A stretch of DNA of 64,000 nucleotides. Source: an uncultured Paracoccaceae bacterium (GTDB lineage: Bacteria > Pseudomonadota > Alphaproteobacteria > Rhodobacterales > Rhodobacteraceae). Made by a program: the position numbers and the translations under genes. Positions 43,767-53,529 of this stretch are shown here, one piece after another (position 1 is the first letter of the stretch; each line of letters opens with the position of its first letter). The stretch lies in the NCBI GenBank assembly GCA_947495295.1, contig CANLYJ010000002.1, positions 372,001-436,000 of the forward strand, written 5' to 3'. The notes beneath the pieces were generated by a model. It was not told the DNA's origin, did not search any database, and saw only the letters and a list, made by a program, of their open reading frames with translations.

Positions 43767-45416
43767 TCACATATTGGGGTAATTCGGCCCGTCACCGCCC
43801 TGCGGCACCGTCCAGGTGATATTCTGGCTTGGGTCCTTGATATCGCAGGTTTTGCAATGCACGCAGTTCTGGAAGTTGATGACAAATCGGGTGTCTTTGC
43901 CTTCCTCCTCCACGAATTCATACACGCCTGCGGGGCAGTAACGTGCTGATGGGCCTGCATATTTTGCCAGATTGACATCAACCGGCACGCTTGGGTCGGC
44001 CAGCTGCAAATGCGCAGGCTGGCTTTCTTCGTGATTGGTAAAGCTGAAGGACACATTGGTCAGACGATCAAAGGACAAGGTGCCATCGGGTTTGGGATAA
44101 TCGATTGGCTTGTGCTTGCTGGCCTCTTCTGTGGCGTCTGCATCAGATTTGCCGTGCGGCAAGGTGCCCAGAAACCCAAGGCCAAATGTGTTCATCCACA
44201 TATCCATCCCGCCGATGCCGAGCGAGGCGACAAGACCATATTTCGACCACAAGGGTTTGACATTGCGTACTTTTTTCAGGTCATCACCAATCGCGCCCTG
44301 GCGCACAGCGGCGTCATATCCACCCATGATGTCACCTCCACGACCTGCCTTGATCGCCGTTACAGCAGCCTCTGCCGCCTCGATCCCGGACAGCATCGCG
44401 TTGTGGTTGCCCTTGATGCGCGGCACGTTGACCATGCCTGCCGAACAGCCCAGCAAGGCACCGCCTGGGAATTCAAGCTGCGGCATGGACTGATAGCCGC
44501 CTTCGGAAATGGCACGGGCACCGTAAGCGACGCGTTTGCCGCCCTTAAGCAGTTCGGCCACCATCGGATGATGCTTGAAGCGCTGGAACTCCATGTAAGG
44601 GAAAACATGCGGGTTCTTGTAGTTCAGGTGGGTCACAAAACCGACATAAACCTGATTATTTTCAAGGTGATAGATGAATGAGCCGCCGCCAGCATTGCTG
44701 CCCAGTGGCCAACCCATCGTGTGGGTCACGGTGCCTTCGCGATGCTTTTCAGGGTCGATTTCCCAGATTTCCTTCATGCCCAGGCCGTATTTCTGAACAT
44801 CATAACCGGCACCCAGATCGAATTTGGCAATCACCTGTTTGGAAAGCGACCCGCGCACACCTTCGGACAGGAAAACGTATTTGCCATGTAGCTCCATCCC
44901 CGGTTCATAGGATGGGCCAGGAGTGCCATCTTCGGCCTTGCCGAACTCACCGGCAACGACGCCTTTGACCGCACCATCATCACCAAAAACCAGTTCGGAA
45001 CAGGCCATGCCGGGGAAAATCTCAACGCCCAATTCTTCGGCCTGCTCCGCCATCCAGCGGCAGACATTTCCCATAGAAACAATATAGTTACCGTGATTAT
45101 TCATCAGCGGTGGCATGACGAAATTGGGGATGCGCAGCTTGCCCGCTTCGCCAAGCATATAGAAATTGTCTTCCTTGACAGGGACGTTCAGCGGCGCGCC
45201 TTTTTCTTTCCAATCCGGGATCAGCCGGTTCAGGCCAGCAGGGTCCAGAACAGCACCTGACAGGATATGCGCGCCAACTTCGGACCCTTTTTCAAGGACA
45301 ACGACATTCAGCTCGGCATCCAGTTGTTTCAGACGGATCGCAGCCGAAAGGCCAGCAGGCCCGGCACCCACGATAACCACGTCATATTCCATTGCTTCGC
45401 GTTCAATCTCGGCCAT
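43767..45416 (-). CDS. Electron transfer flavoprotein-ubiquinone oxidoreductase
   Basis: Inner-membrane-associated enzyme that passes electrons from ETF (fed by fatty-acid and amino-acid dehydrogenases) to ubiquinone. It has 549 residues. FAD binding [17 protein letters not shown] begins at about 13; the middle carries [20 protein letters not shown] and [19 protein letters not shown]; the C-terminal 4Fe-4S domain holds [19 protein letters not shown]. The start at 45416 ([10 protein letters not shown]) is preferred over 45497, which only adds unstructured residues. Confidence 0.95.
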   Translation of the reverse strand: MAEIEREAMEYDVVIVGAGPAGLSAAIRLKQLDAELNVVVLEKGSEVGAHILSGAVLDPAGLNRLIPDWKEKGAPLNVPVKEDNFYMLGEAGKLRIPNFVMPPLMNNHGNYIVSMGNVCRWMAEQAEELGVEIFPGMACSELVFGDDGAVKGVVAGEFGKAEDGTPGPSYEPGMELHGKYVFLSEGVRGSLSKQVIAKFDLGAGYDVQKYGLGMKEIWEIDPEKHREGTVTHTMGWPLGSNAGGGSFIYHLENNQVYVGFVTHLNYKNPHVFPYMEFQRFKHHPMVAELLKGGKRVAYGARAISEGGYQSMPQLEFPGGALLGCSAGMVNVPRIKGNHNAMLSGIEAAEAAVTAIKAGRGGDIMGGYDAAVRQGAIGDDLKKVRNVKPLWSKYGLVASLGIGGMDMWMNTFGLGFLGTLPHGKSDADATEEASKHKPIDYPKPDGTLSFDRLTNVSFSFTNHEESQPAHLQLADPSVPVDVNLAKYAGPSARYCPAGVYEFVEEEGKDTRFVINFQNCVHCKTCDIKDPSQNITWTVPQGGDGPNYPNM

Positions 45417-45638
45417 CGTCACATCCTTTTCGCGGGAGGGGCGCACCCCTTTTATCAAGTCGCAGCAAGGGTTACCCGAGGAACGGTTGCGGAGCAATCA
45501 AGACACGACGTCAAAACGCCAAGGCGCGACACCAGATCGCGGATTTACCGGATCGGCAATGCCTGCAAACCGCCTGTTGAACGTCACCGAACGCTAAGCT
45601 ATGAACGTCCGATTGATGATTTTCGCCTTGGGGGCATT

Positions 45639-46109
45639 ATGGAAAAGATACCACTGACCCGTGCCGGTTTTGACAAGCTTGATGCAGAGCTTAAGCACCT
45701 GAAAACGGTGGAACGTCCGGCAATCATCCGCGCCATCTCAGAGGCGCGCGAGCATGGCGATCTGTCCGAAAATGCAGAGTATCATTCCGCCAAGGAAAAG
45801 CAGTCCTTTATCGAAGGACGGGTGAAAGAGCTGGAAGGCGTGATTTCGCTTGCTGACGTGATCGATCCGGCCAAGCTGTCCGGCACGATCAAATTCGGTG
45901 CGACCGTTGAAATCGTTGATGAAGATACGGACGAAGAAAAGACCTATCAGATCGTTGGCGAATACGAGGCCGATATCGAAAACGGCAAGCTGAACATGAA
46001 ATCACCCCTGTCGCGCGCGCTGATCGGCAAGGATGAAGGCGACAGCGTCGATGTCCGCACGCCCGGCGGGGTGCGCAGCTATGAGATCCTGAAAATCAGC
46101 TACCTCTAG
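45639..46109 (+). CDS. greA: Transcription elongation factor GreA
   Basis: Rescues backtracked RNA polymerase by stimulating RNA cleavage. It has 156 residues with the N-terminal coiled coil including [20 protein letters not shown] (the acidic tip D-E) and the C-terminal FKBP-like domain ending [20 protein letters not shown] precedes the ATG. Divergent from ETF-QO. Confidence 0.97.
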   Translation: MEKIPLTRAGFDKLDAELKHLKTVERPAIIRAISEAREHGDLSENAEYHSAKEKQSFIEGRVKELEGVISLADVIDPAKLSGTIKFGATVEIVDEDTDEEKTYQIVGEYEADIENGKLNMKSPLSRALIGKDEGDSVDVRTPGGVRSYEILKISYL

Positions 46110-46125
46110 GGACCGGGTGCCGCAC

Positions 46126-47094
46126 ATGGCCGATCAGCTGACACCGGCAGATGAAAACCTGACCCGCATCGACAAGATCGCGGCGGGTCTTGCGGTGGGC
46201 TGGCTTGTGGTTGTGGGCTTGTTTTTCTGGCTTTTGCCACCGGCACGACAACCGGGGCAGCCCTTTGACAGTCTACGCTTTGTGCTGATGCTGATCGCGA
46301 TTTTCATGCCTGTTGCGATGATCTGGGTCGCTGCCGCCGCTGCCCGCTCCGCCCGGATCATGCGCGAGGAATCGTTTCGCGTGCAGATGGCGATTGATGG
46401 GATGCGCCAGACCTATCAGGCGGCACAGGCACAAAAAACGACCGAACCGAATGTCGAAACCAAGCTGAATGAAATCGCCGAAACCGCCAAGCAAACGCAG
46501 ACCGCCGTGTCTGGGTTCACCTCTCGGCGCGAGGTGTCGCGCCTGATCGTCCCACAACCGGCCCCGCAGCCCCCGGACCAGCAAACGCTGCCGCTTGGCA
46601 CATCGGCGGAAGAGATGGACCCGCCACTGGACCGGCTGGACCTGATCCGTGCGCTGAACTTTCCCGATGATGAAAACGATCATGACGGGTTTGCCGCGCT
46701 GCGCCGCACCTTGCGTGACCGCAACGCGCGCAGGCTGGTGCAGGCCAGTCAGGATGTGCTGACGCTGTTGTCGCAGGACGGGATTTACATGGATGATCTG
46801 CGGCCCGATCCCGCAAGCGCCGATGTCTGGCGCCGTTTTGCCAAAGGCGAACGTGGGCGCAGTATCGAAACACTGGGTGCAGTGCGCGACCGGTCGTCGC
46901 TGGCATTGGCTACCGGGCGGATGCGTGAAGACACGATTTTTCGCGACACCGTCCATCACTTCCTGCGCAAGTTTGACCAGATGCTGATCACGTTTGAAGA
47001 ATTGGCCACCGATGCTGATCTGCTGGAACTGGCCGAAACCCGCACCGCTCGCGCCTTTATGTTGATGAGCCGGGCGGCGGGCACCTTCGACTGA
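46126..47094 (+). CDS. Membrane protein of unknown function
   Basis: A 322-residue protein with two hydrophobic segments (about 20-42 and 52-75), then a charged coiled-coil-like region, then a soluble helical C-terminal domain (about 170-322) including HDGFAALRRTLRDRNARRLVQ and DGIYMDDLRPDPASADVWRRFA. The two helices suggest a hairpin in the inner membrane with the long C-terminal part in the cytoplasm. No family recognised with confidence. It lies 16 bases after greA and 1 base before the AEC gene, so it is probably co-transcribed with both. Confidence 0.7.
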   Translation: MADQLTPADENLTRIDKIAAGLAVGWLVVVGLFFWLLPPARQPGQPFDSLRFVLMLIAIFMPVAMIWVAAAAARSARIMREESFRVQMAIDGMRQTYQAAQAQKTTEPNVETKLNEIAETAKQTQTAVSGFTSRREVSRLIVPQPAPQPPDQQTLPLGTSAEEMDPPLDRLDLIRALNFPDDENDHDGFAALRRTLRDRNARRLVQASQDVLTLLSQDGIYMDDLRPDPASADVWRRFAKGERGRSIETLGAVRDRSSLALATGRMREDTIFRDTVHHFLRKFDQMLITFEELATDADLLELAETRTARAFMLMSRAAGTFD

Positions 47095-47095
47095 T

Positions 47096-48022
47096 ATGTG
47101 GGATATCTTTCTGAAAACCCTGCCGTTCTTCATGCTGATCGCGGTGGGGTATGGGGCCGCACGGACCCGGTTTTTCACGCCAGAGGCGACGGCCTATCTG
47201 ACCAAATTCGTGTTCTACTTTGCACTATCAGCGATGTTGTTCCGGTTTTCGGCCAATCTGTCGCTGGATGCGATCCTGGATTGGCGCTTTGTGCTGGCCT
47301 ATCTGGCAGGCACCGGGATCATCTACCTGTTTGCAACCCTTGTTGCGATGCGGCGCGGCGTCGCCGAAGCAGCGGTCGAGGCGCAATGCGCCGTCATCGG
47401 CAATGTGGGTTTTCTGGGCATTCCGATGCTGGCGCTGCTGCTGGGTGAGGCTGCGGTCGGGCCGATCATGATGGTGCTGGCGGTCGATCTGATCGTCTTT
47501 GGCAGCTTGATCGTGATCCTGATCACCGGGTCACGCGACGGGCGGATGTCGCCCCGCATTTTGGTGACCGTGGCGCTGGGGCTGATCAAGAACCCGATGA
47601 TCGTGTCGATCTCTGCCGGGCTGATTGTGTCGGCCTATAAGGTCAACGTGCCGGTGCCCGTCAACGAATTCCTTACCTTGCTGGGCGGGGCGGCAACGCC
47701 GGGTGCGTTATTCGCTATCGGGGCGTCGCTGGCCACAAAATCGGCGGAACGGATGGCGGTGGCAGGCTGGCTATCGCTTTGCAAACTGGTGCTGCATCCG
47801 GCTGCTGTCGCCATCGCGGCCTTGCTGGTGTTCAGGATTGATGCCTATGCCGCCGGTGTCATGATCGCCGCAGCAGCCTTGCCGGTGGCTGGCAATGTCT
47901 ACATCATCGCTCAGCATTATGGGGTCGCCCCTGCGCGAGTTTCCGCTTCCATCCTGATTTCGACGATCATCAGTATCGTGACAGTGTCGGCTGTCATTGC
48001 ATGGGTGACGGGGTTCCAGTAG
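47096..48022 (+). CDS. AEC-family transporter (auxin efflux carrier-like)
   Basis: A 308-residue membrane protein with about ten hydrophobic segments. It shows the MleP/AEC pattern: FFMLIAVGYGAARTRFFTPEA near the start, NVGFLGIPMLALLLGEAAVGP in the conserved crossing region, and ASLATKSAERM before the second half. Such carriers move malonate, malate or related acids; substrate is not clear here. The start follows the previous stop by one base. Confidence 0.88.
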   Translation: MWDIFLKTLPFFMLIAVGYGAARTRFFTPEATAYLTKFVFYFALSAMLFRFSANLSLDAILDWRFVLAYLAGTGIIYLFATLVAMRRGVAEAAVEAQCAVIGNVGFLGIPMLALLLGEAAVGPIMMVLAVDLIVFGSLIVILITGSRDGRMSPRILVTVALGLIKNPMIVSISAGLIVSAYKVNVPVPVNEFLTLLGGAATPGALFAIGASLATKSAERMAVAGWLSLCKLVLHPAAVAIAALLVFRIDAYAAGVMIAAAALPVAGNVYIIAQHYGVAPARVSASILISTIISIVTVSAVIAWVTGFQ

Positions 48023-48051
48023 CCATAGGGCAAACCCGTGCGGAGAGTATG

Positions 48052-48882
48052 ATGGAAACTGTTTCAGAAAACCGGTGCTTTGGCGGCACCCAGGGCGTCT
48101 ATAAACACGCCTCAACCGCTTGCAATTGCGAGATGACATTCGCCGTGTTTCTACCGGCCGAGGCTGCGCATGGCCCAGTGCCTGTGCTGTGGTTTCTGTC
48201 TGGCCTGACCTGTACCCACGAAAACGCAATGACCAAGGCGGGCGCGCAGGCCTGGGCGGCGGAACAAGGGATCGCACTGGTCTTTCCTGATACCTCCCCG
48301 CGCGGTGATGGCGTTGCCAATGATGAGGCTTACGATCTGGGCCAGGGTGCGGGTTTCTATCTGAACGCGACGCAGGAGCCGTGGAAGCCGCATTTCCAGA
48401 TGTGGGATTACATCGCCACAGAAATGCCCGGCATTCTGGCCGCAAATTTCCCGATTGATATGGATAGCCAGTCAATCACCGGTCACTCCATGGGCGGGCA
48501 CGGGGCGCTCACGCTGGCCATGTCCTTGCCTGGGCGGTTCCGCTCTGTTTCCGCCTTTGCCCCGATCTGCCATCCGACGGGCAGCGACTGGGGCCGCAAA
48601 CAGTTCACGGCCTATCTGGGCAGTGATGAAGAGCTGTGGAAACCGCATGATGCGAGCCTTTTAATGCGCGAACACGGGTTTGCCGGACCGATGTTGATCG
48701 ACACTGGCACTGACGACCAATTCGGCGACCTGCTGGGCACCGAACAGATGGCCGGTGCCATCGCAGCCCGCCGCCAATACGCCCATATCCGGCTGCAAAA
48801 GGGCTATGATCATTCTTACTTCTTCATCTCGACCTTTATGGAGGATCACGTGACCTTCCATGCCGAGGCGCTTTATCAGTGA
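48052..48882 (+). CDS. fghA: S-formylglutathione hydrolase
   Basis: Esterase of glutathione-dependent formaldehyde detoxification, 276 residues. The nucleophile elbow is TGHSMGGHGALTLAM; DTGTDDQFGD supplies the Asp and YDHSYFFISTF the His. CNCEMTFAVFLP and WFLSGLTCTHENAMTKAGAQ match the family. ATGs at 48049 and 48052 are both possible; GGAG at 48042 favours the latter. It overlaps the UPF0178 gene by four bases. The partner alcohol dehydrogenase is not in the window. Confidence 0.94.
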   Translation: METVSENRCFGGTQGVYKHASTACNCEMTFAVFLPAEAAHGPVPVLWFLSGLTCTHENAMTKAGAQAWAAEQGIALVFPDTSPRGDGVANDEAYDLGQGAGFYLNATQEPWKPHFQMWDYIATEMPGILAANFPIDMDSQSITGHSMGGHGALTLAMSLPGRFRSVSAFAPICHPTGSDWGRKQFTAYLGSDEELWKPHDASLLMREHGFAGPMLIDTGTDDQFGDLLGTEQMAGAIAARRQYAHIRLQKGYDHSYFFISTFMEDHVTFHAEALYQ

Positions 48883-49334
48883 TCTATATCGACGCCGACG
48901 CCTGCCCGGTAAAGGCCGAGGTGGAGCGTGTCGGCACACGCCATAAGCTCAAGATGTTCGTGGTCTCGAACGGCGGCATCCGACCATCGGCCAATCCGTT
49001 TGTGGAAACAATTGTAGTGCCGGACGGGCCGGATGTGGCTGATATGTGGATTGCCGACAGGGCAAAGGCAGGCGATGTGGTGATCACCGGTGACATCCCC
49101 CTTGCCGCGCGCTGCATCGAAAACGGCGCTTTGGTACTGAAACATAATGGTGAGGCGCTGACCGACAAAAACATCGGCAATGTACTGGCCACGCGGGATT
49201 TGATGGCCGATATGCGGGCCGCAGATCCGTTTCGGCAAGGCGGCGGCAAACCCTTTGGCAAGGCTGACAGGGCGCGGTTCCTTGATGCGCTGGAACTGAT
49301 GGTGCGGCAGGCGGCACAACTGCGCATCAAATAG
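48879..49334 (+). CDS. UPF0178 (DUF188, YaiI/YqxD) family protein
   Basis: A 151-residue PIN-like protein. IYIDADACPVKAEVERV at the start and VITGDIPLAARCIENGALVL in the middle are the family hallmarks, with acidic residues in the positions of a nuclease site. Function unproven. ATGA overlap with fghA. Confidence 0.88.
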   Translation: MIYIDADACPVKAEVERVGTRHKLKMFVVSNGGIRPSANPFVETIVVPDGPDVADMWIADRAKAGDVVITGDIPLAARCIENGALVLKHNGEALTDKNIGNVLATRDLMADMRAADPFRQGGGKPFGKADRARFLDALELMVRQAAQLRIK

Positions 49335-49373
49335 AGATAGACAGCCCCGCCCATCGCTGCGACCACTGGCAGT

Positions 49374-50306
49374 ATGAATAGAATGGGCACCATATCTCCG
49401 GCGGCGCTGGGGGCCATTTGCGCAACGGCGGCGGTGATGCTGCTGTCGATCAACGATGTGGCGATCAAGTTCCTGAGCGAAGATTACGCGCTGCATCTGG
49501 TGGTGCTGATCCGGTCAGTGATCGGGCTGATCATCATTCTGGCTGTGATTGCGCCATTAACCGACGGCTGGACCATCGCGCGGACCAATCGTTTGCGCAT
49601 GCATCTGCTGCGCGGGTTCTGCGTGGTGATTGCCAATATGACGTTCTTTCTGGGGCTGGCGGCCATGCCACTGGCCGATGCGGTGGCGATCTTTTTCATC
49701 AGCCCGCTGGTGATCACCGGGTTTTCGGTGATCTTTCTGGGGGAAACGGTCGGGCCGCGACGTTGGGCGGCGATTGGGGTCGGGTTTGTTGGTGTGTTGG
49801 TCATGATGCGGCCCGGCACGGCGGCGTTTCAGCTTGCATCGCTGCTGCCACTGGCGGCTGCGTTCTTTTACGCGGCGATCCACATCATCACCCGGCGGAT
49901 CAAGGCAACGGAAAGCGCGGGCACAATGGCGTTTTATATCCAGTTGAGCTTCATTGTGGTTTGCCTGCTTATGGGGTTGGCTGTTGGTGACGGACGGTTT
50001 GGCGATCAAGGCAATGCATCACTCGCCTTTCTTTTGCGGGAATGGAGCTGGCCTCAGCCTGCGCATTATCCGGCTTTTGCGGTGATCGGCATTGGCATCG
50101 GGTTCGGCGGTTATCTGATCAGCCAGGCTTACCGGGTGGGCGAGGCGTCATTCGTGGCCCCGTTCGAATATCTGGCCCTGCCGATGTCTGTGATCTGGGG
50201 GATCATCGTATTCGCAGAATATCCCAGCACATGGGATTATGTCGGGATGGTGCTGATCCTCGGGGCGGGATTGTTTGCGATTTGGCGGGATGCGCAGGCG
50301 AAATAG
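49374..50306 (+). CDS. EamA/DMT-family transporter
   Basis: A 310-residue drug/metabolite transporter with ten hydrophobic segments in two EamA repeats (about 10-140 and 155-300). SINDVAIKFLSEDYALHLVVLIRS and IFFISPLVITGFSVIFLGE in the first repeat, and PFEYLALPMSVIWGIIVFAEYPSTWDYVGMVLI in the second, are typical. Export of an amino acid or metabolite is expected; substrate unknown. Confidence 0.88.
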   Translation: MNRMGTISPAALGAICATAAVMLLSINDVAIKFLSEDYALHLVVLIRSVIGLIIILAVIAPLTDGWTIARTNRLRMHLLRGFCVVIANMTFFLGLAAMPLADAVAIFFISPLVITGFSVIFLGETVGPRRWAAIGVGFVGVLVMMRPGTAAFQLASLLPLAAAFFYAAIHIITRRIKATESAGTMAFYIQLSFIVVCLLMGLAVGDGRFGDQGNASLAFLLREWSWPQPAHYPAFAVIGIGIGFGGYLISQAYRVGEASFVAPFEYLALPMSVIWGIIVFAEYPSTWDYVGMVLILGAGLFAIWRDAQAK

Positions 50307-50357
50307 TTTACACACCGCGCCCGGTTGTTAAGGTATTGATAGTATAGGGGAGAGTTT

Positions 50358-50408
50358 ATGGCCTTACCGCGTGCGCAACGAGCGACCAGATTGGTGGTGA
50401 CACCATGA
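50358..50408 (+). CDS. Possible 16-aa leader peptide
   Basis: MALPRAQRATRLVVTP, followed by a stop whose TGA overlaps the next gene's ATG (ATGA). A strong ribosome site, GGGGAGAG, lies 3 bases before its ATG; the downstream gene at 50405 has none of its own as good. It holds three Arg and two Pro. It may couple or regulate translation of the cyclodeaminase-like gene. Coding status is inference. Confidence 0.4.
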   Translation: MALPRAQRATRLVVTP

Positions 50409-51331
50409 CGGTGGTGATCCCTTTCGCCGAAGGCGAGGCGCATCTGGATTGGCTTGCCCTGACGGATGCATTCGCCGACGGGCATCGCCGCCCAAAAGCC
50501 GAAGTGGCCGACGTGTTTTTATACGAAGGCGACAACACCCTGCTGAACCGGTCGGCATGGATCGCGGGGATGGGATTGGCCGTCAAATGCGCCACGATCT
50601 TTCCGGGTAACAAGGATGCCGGGAAGCCCGCAATCGGGGGGGCAGTGAACCTGTTTTCCGGGCAGGATGGGGCGCTAGAGGCGATTTTGGATTTCCATCT
50701 GGTCACCAAATGGAAAACCGCAGGCGATAGTCTGTTTGCGGCGCGACGCCTGGCGCGGCCTGACAGCCGCAATATTTTGATCGTTGGGGCAGGCACCGTC
50801 GGGCAGTCCCTGCATCAGGCCTACAGCGCGGCTTTCCCGCAGGCGCGGTTCACGATCTGGAACAGATCTTCCGCCGGGGCGGCAGCATTCCAGGCAGATC
50901 ACCCCGATGTGCAAATCGCAGAGGATCTGGAAAGCGCGGTGCAGTCCGCCGATATCATCACAGTGGCCACGATGTCGCACGACCCGGTGATCAGGGGGGA
51001 CTGGCTGCAGCCTGGGCAACATCTTGATCTGATCGGCGCATACCGCCCCGATATGCGCGAGGCTGATGACCGCGCGTTGCAGCGGGCGTCGGTTTTTGTT
51101 GATAGCTGGGACACGACAATTGAACATATCGGTGAGCTGATGATCCCGATTGCAAGCGGCGCTATCGCCGCGGGTGACGTGGTGGCCGACTATTATCAGC
51201 CAGATGCATTCCGGCGCAGTGATGACACAGAAATCACGCTGTTTAAAAATGGCGGCGGCGCCCACCTTGATTTGATGACCAGCAGGTACATACTGTCCGC
51301 CTGGCAAGGGGCGGGAAGGAACGGAAACTGA
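50405..51331 (+). CDS. Ornithine cyclodeaminase/mu-crystallin family protein
   Basis: A 308-residue NAD(P)-dependent enzyme. It has the N-terminal substrate half with GLAVKCATIFPGNKDAGKPA and the Rossmann half with ILIVGAGTVGQSLHQAY (GxGxxG) and IITVATMSHDPVIRGDWL. Members make L-proline from ornithine, reduce cyclic imino acids, or dehydrogenate others; which applies is unknown. Translation may be coupled to the 16-codon leader ORF. It overlaps the downstream hydrolase gene by one base (TGATG). Confidence 0.87.
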   Translation: MTVVIPFAEGEAHLDWLALTDAFADGHRRPKAEVADVFLYEGDNTLLNRSAWIAGMGLAVKCATIFPGNKDAGKPAIGGAVNLFSGQDGALEAILDFHLVTKWKTAGDSLFAARRLARPDSRNILIVGAGTVGQSLHQAYSAAFPQARFTIWNRSSAGAAAFQADHPDVQIAEDLESAVQSADIITVATMSHDPVIRGDWLQPGQHLDLIGAYRPDMREADDRALQRASVFVDSWDTTIEHIGELMIPIASGAIAAGDVVADYYQPDAFRRSDDTEITLFKNGGGAHLDLMTSRYILSAWQGAGRNGN

Positions 51332-52251
51332 TGTGGTATGCTGCGACCCTGGCGGGGTTGGTTTTGCTCGCCGTGATCCCCTTTATCCGTGAACGGATGC
51401 GGCCTGCAGTCGGGGCGACCGCCCGGCACGGGGCGGATGGTGATTTCGCCCAATTGTCGCAAGGAGTGACGCATTATCGATGGGTCGGGCCGACGCGTGG
51501 GCCAGTCGCGGTGTTGATCCATGGTCTGGCAACCCCGTCGGTTGCGATGGACGGTGTTGCCGAAGGACTTGGCGCCATGGGTTACCGCGTGCTGATGTAT
51601 GACCTTTACGGGCGCGGATTGTCGGATGCGCCGCCCGGTGCGCAGGACCGGGCGTTTTTTTTACGGCAATTGTCCGATTTGCTTGCCCATCAGGACGCGG
51701 GTGACGATCTGACCTTGGTGGGCTATTCCATGGGTGGATCGATTGCGACGGCTTATGCGGCTGAAAACACCTACCGGATCAAACGGATGATCCTGTTGGC
51801 CGGGGCTGGGGTGCAAACCAACGAAAGCGGATTTGCCCGATTCTGCCGGACCACGCCGGTCCTGGGCGATTGGGTGCATGGCATGTTTGTCAAACGCCGA
51901 ATCCTGTCAGCGATCCCCAAAGGGACGCGCCGCCCTGCTGTGCAAAAGGTGCTGATGGCGCAGCGGCAAGAGTTGCACCGGCGCGGATATCTGCCCGCAA
52001 TCCTGTCCAGCAGACGTGGCATGCTTTCCGAGATACAGGAGGAAGAGCATCGCAAACTGGGCCGCGAGGATGTGCCAATCGTGGCGATCTGGGGCGAAAA
52101 CGATCAGGTGATCCCGATCTCAGCATTGGGGCTTTTGGCGCAATGGAACCGCGAAGCGCGACAGGAAGTCGTTGAAGGGGCCGATCACGCCTTGCCCTAT
52201 ACGCATGATGACCAGTTGATCGAAGCCTTACGGCTTGCCTTGCGGGACTAA
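51331..52251 (+). CDS. Alpha/beta-fold hydrolase
   Basis: A 306-residue hydrolase with an N-terminal hydrophobic segment (about 2-20) that may anchor it in the inner membrane or export it. The nucleophile elbow is LVGYSMGGSIA; the acid lies in WGENDQVIP and the His in VEGADHALPY. YDLYGRGLSDAP is typical of this family. One-base overlap with the cyclodeaminase-like gene suggests shared translation. Confidence 0.87.
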   Translation: MWYAATLAGLVLLAVIPFIRERMRPAVGATARHGADGDFAQLSQGVTHYRWVGPTRGPVAVLIHGLATPSVAMDGVAEGLGAMGYRVLMYDLYGRGLSDAPPGAQDRAFFLRQLSDLLAHQDAGDDLTLVGYSMGGSIATAYAAENTYRIKRMILLAGAGVQTNESGFARFCRTTPVLGDWVHGMFVKRRILSAIPKGTRRPAVQKVLMAQRQELHRRGYLPAILSSRRGMLSEIQEEEHRKLGREDVPIVAIWGENDQVIPISALGLLAQWNREARQEVVEGADHALPYTHDDQLIEALRLALRD

Positions 52252-52254
52252 ACG

Positions 52255-53385
52255 TCAAACTGCCACGGCCCGCGGCTCAAGCGGTGGTAACGCGCCTTTC
52301 TTGAACTTTTCAAAGGCCATGCGATCGCGCCCTTCTTCCTTAGCGCGATACAGGACCTGATCCGCCGCCGTCCGCAGGTCGCTGAAATTCGGACGCTCAG
52401 ATAACCATGCACAACCAATACTGACCGAGGTATGGATTTCCGCCCCATCGGCGATAATGGGCGTGGCGCTGATCGTCTTGCGGCATCGCTGCGCGACAGC
52501 CTCTGCATGCTCAGATGTCAGATTGTCCAGAACGATGACAAACTCATCACCGCTCATCCGGGCAAAGATGTCTTCGGGGCGCAGGCAAAGCGACATGCGT
52601 TTTGCAATCTCGACCAACACCTGGTCGCCCCGCAAATGACCATGTGTGTCGTTGATCCTTTTGAAATGATCCACATCGATGCACAGCATTGCTGTGCCAT
52701 CTGATCCGACCCTTCTGTCGCGCATGCCGTCATAGGTATTCAGCGCAGCGCTTCTGTTCAGCAATTGGGTCAACGGATCAATCGTCACCGCCGAACGCAG
52801 TTCTTCACGTTCTTTCATAAGCTTCTGTTCACGGGTCAGCAGCTTTCCCAGCAGCAGCGCGCCAAACACATTGGCTGCGAAAAAGACCGGCCCGAGGTCC
52901 ATAAGGATCTTGGCTTGCAGATCCTTGGGCAGCGCAATAACTGCGGCAAGATGCGCTGTGATCATGGCACCAAGGATCAGAAATGCCCTGTTGTTGCCGG
53001 ACATGCGCGGCCGTACCCAATGCGCCCAGACAAGGCCCATGACGACAGCGATGGACATGCCCATAAGCCCTGATACAGCGCCCGTTCCACCGACATAAAG
53101 ACGGGTCAGCCCGCCCAGAACCAACGCAACAAAACCACCGATCAATCCAAAGAAGGCGGCCGCCAGACCGACAAAAAGGTTGCGAATATCGATAATGACA
53201 CCTTCGGCGATCGGTATCGGGTTTGACATGGCATAGACCGCGCTTAGCCCGAAAATGCCACCCATGATCAGATGCACCAGATGCTGGTTCCATCGCGAAC
53301 TGCCAAAGAAGCTATAGGTATAGACAAGCACCAAAGCGAGGGCGACGGGTTCAGCAAACAGCGCGATTCTTTCGAGGACCAGCAT
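52255..53385 (-). CDS. Membrane diguanylate cyclase (5TM-5TMR_LYT + GGDEF)
   Basis: A 376-residue protein with five or six membrane segments to about residue 195, of the 5TM-5TMR_LYT type (NPIPIAEGVIIDIRNLFVGL, then GGFVALVLGGLTRLYVGG), followed by a GGDEF domain (about 205-365). The signature reads SGDEF (278-282) rather than GGDEF, with the catalytic Asp/Glu intact; a Ser in the first position is usually still active. The metal site in CIDVDHFKRINDTHGH is present. No I-site RxxD was recognised with confidence. Likely makes c-di-GMP in response to a membrane signal. Confidence 0.88.
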   Translation of the reverse strand: MLVLERIALFAEPVALALVLVYTYSFFGSSRWNQHLVHLIMGGIFGLSAVYAMSNPIPIAEGVIIDIRNLFVGLAAAFFGLIGGFVALVLGGLTRLYVGGTGAVSGLMGMSIAVVMGLVWAHWVRPRMSGNNRAFLILGAMITAHLAAVIALPKDLQAKILMDLGPVFFAANVFGALLLGKLLTREQKLMKEREELRSAVTIDPLTQLLNRSAALNTYDGMRDRRVGSDGTAMLCIDVDHFKRINDTHGHLRGDQVLVEIAKRMSLCLRPEDIFARMSGDEFVIVLDNLTSEHAEAVAQRCRKTISATPIIADGAEIHTSVSIGCAWLSERPNFSDLRTAADQVLYRAKEEGRDRMAFEKFKKGALPPLEPRAVAV

Positions 53386-53529
53386 GTAACGAGATTCCTT
53401 TTCAACCGTTACCTGCTGTATGACCTGTGCTTGGTAAAGGTATCCTTGACCCCGCCCGCATTGACGCTCAATTCGCCCGATTCAATCGGTATTTTTGGTT
53501 AAAATTTTTCAGGAAACCGTAAGTCCCCG

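Noticed and set aside
43573..43782. Short frames over repeat module B
   Set aside because: They do not match the frame over copy A, and the conserved feature is an 11-bp (not 3-bp) period.
45430..45460. GGGG...CCCC hairpin before ETF-QO as a regulator or terminator
   Set aside because: Only four pairs with a small loop and no T-tract in the right place; too weak to call.
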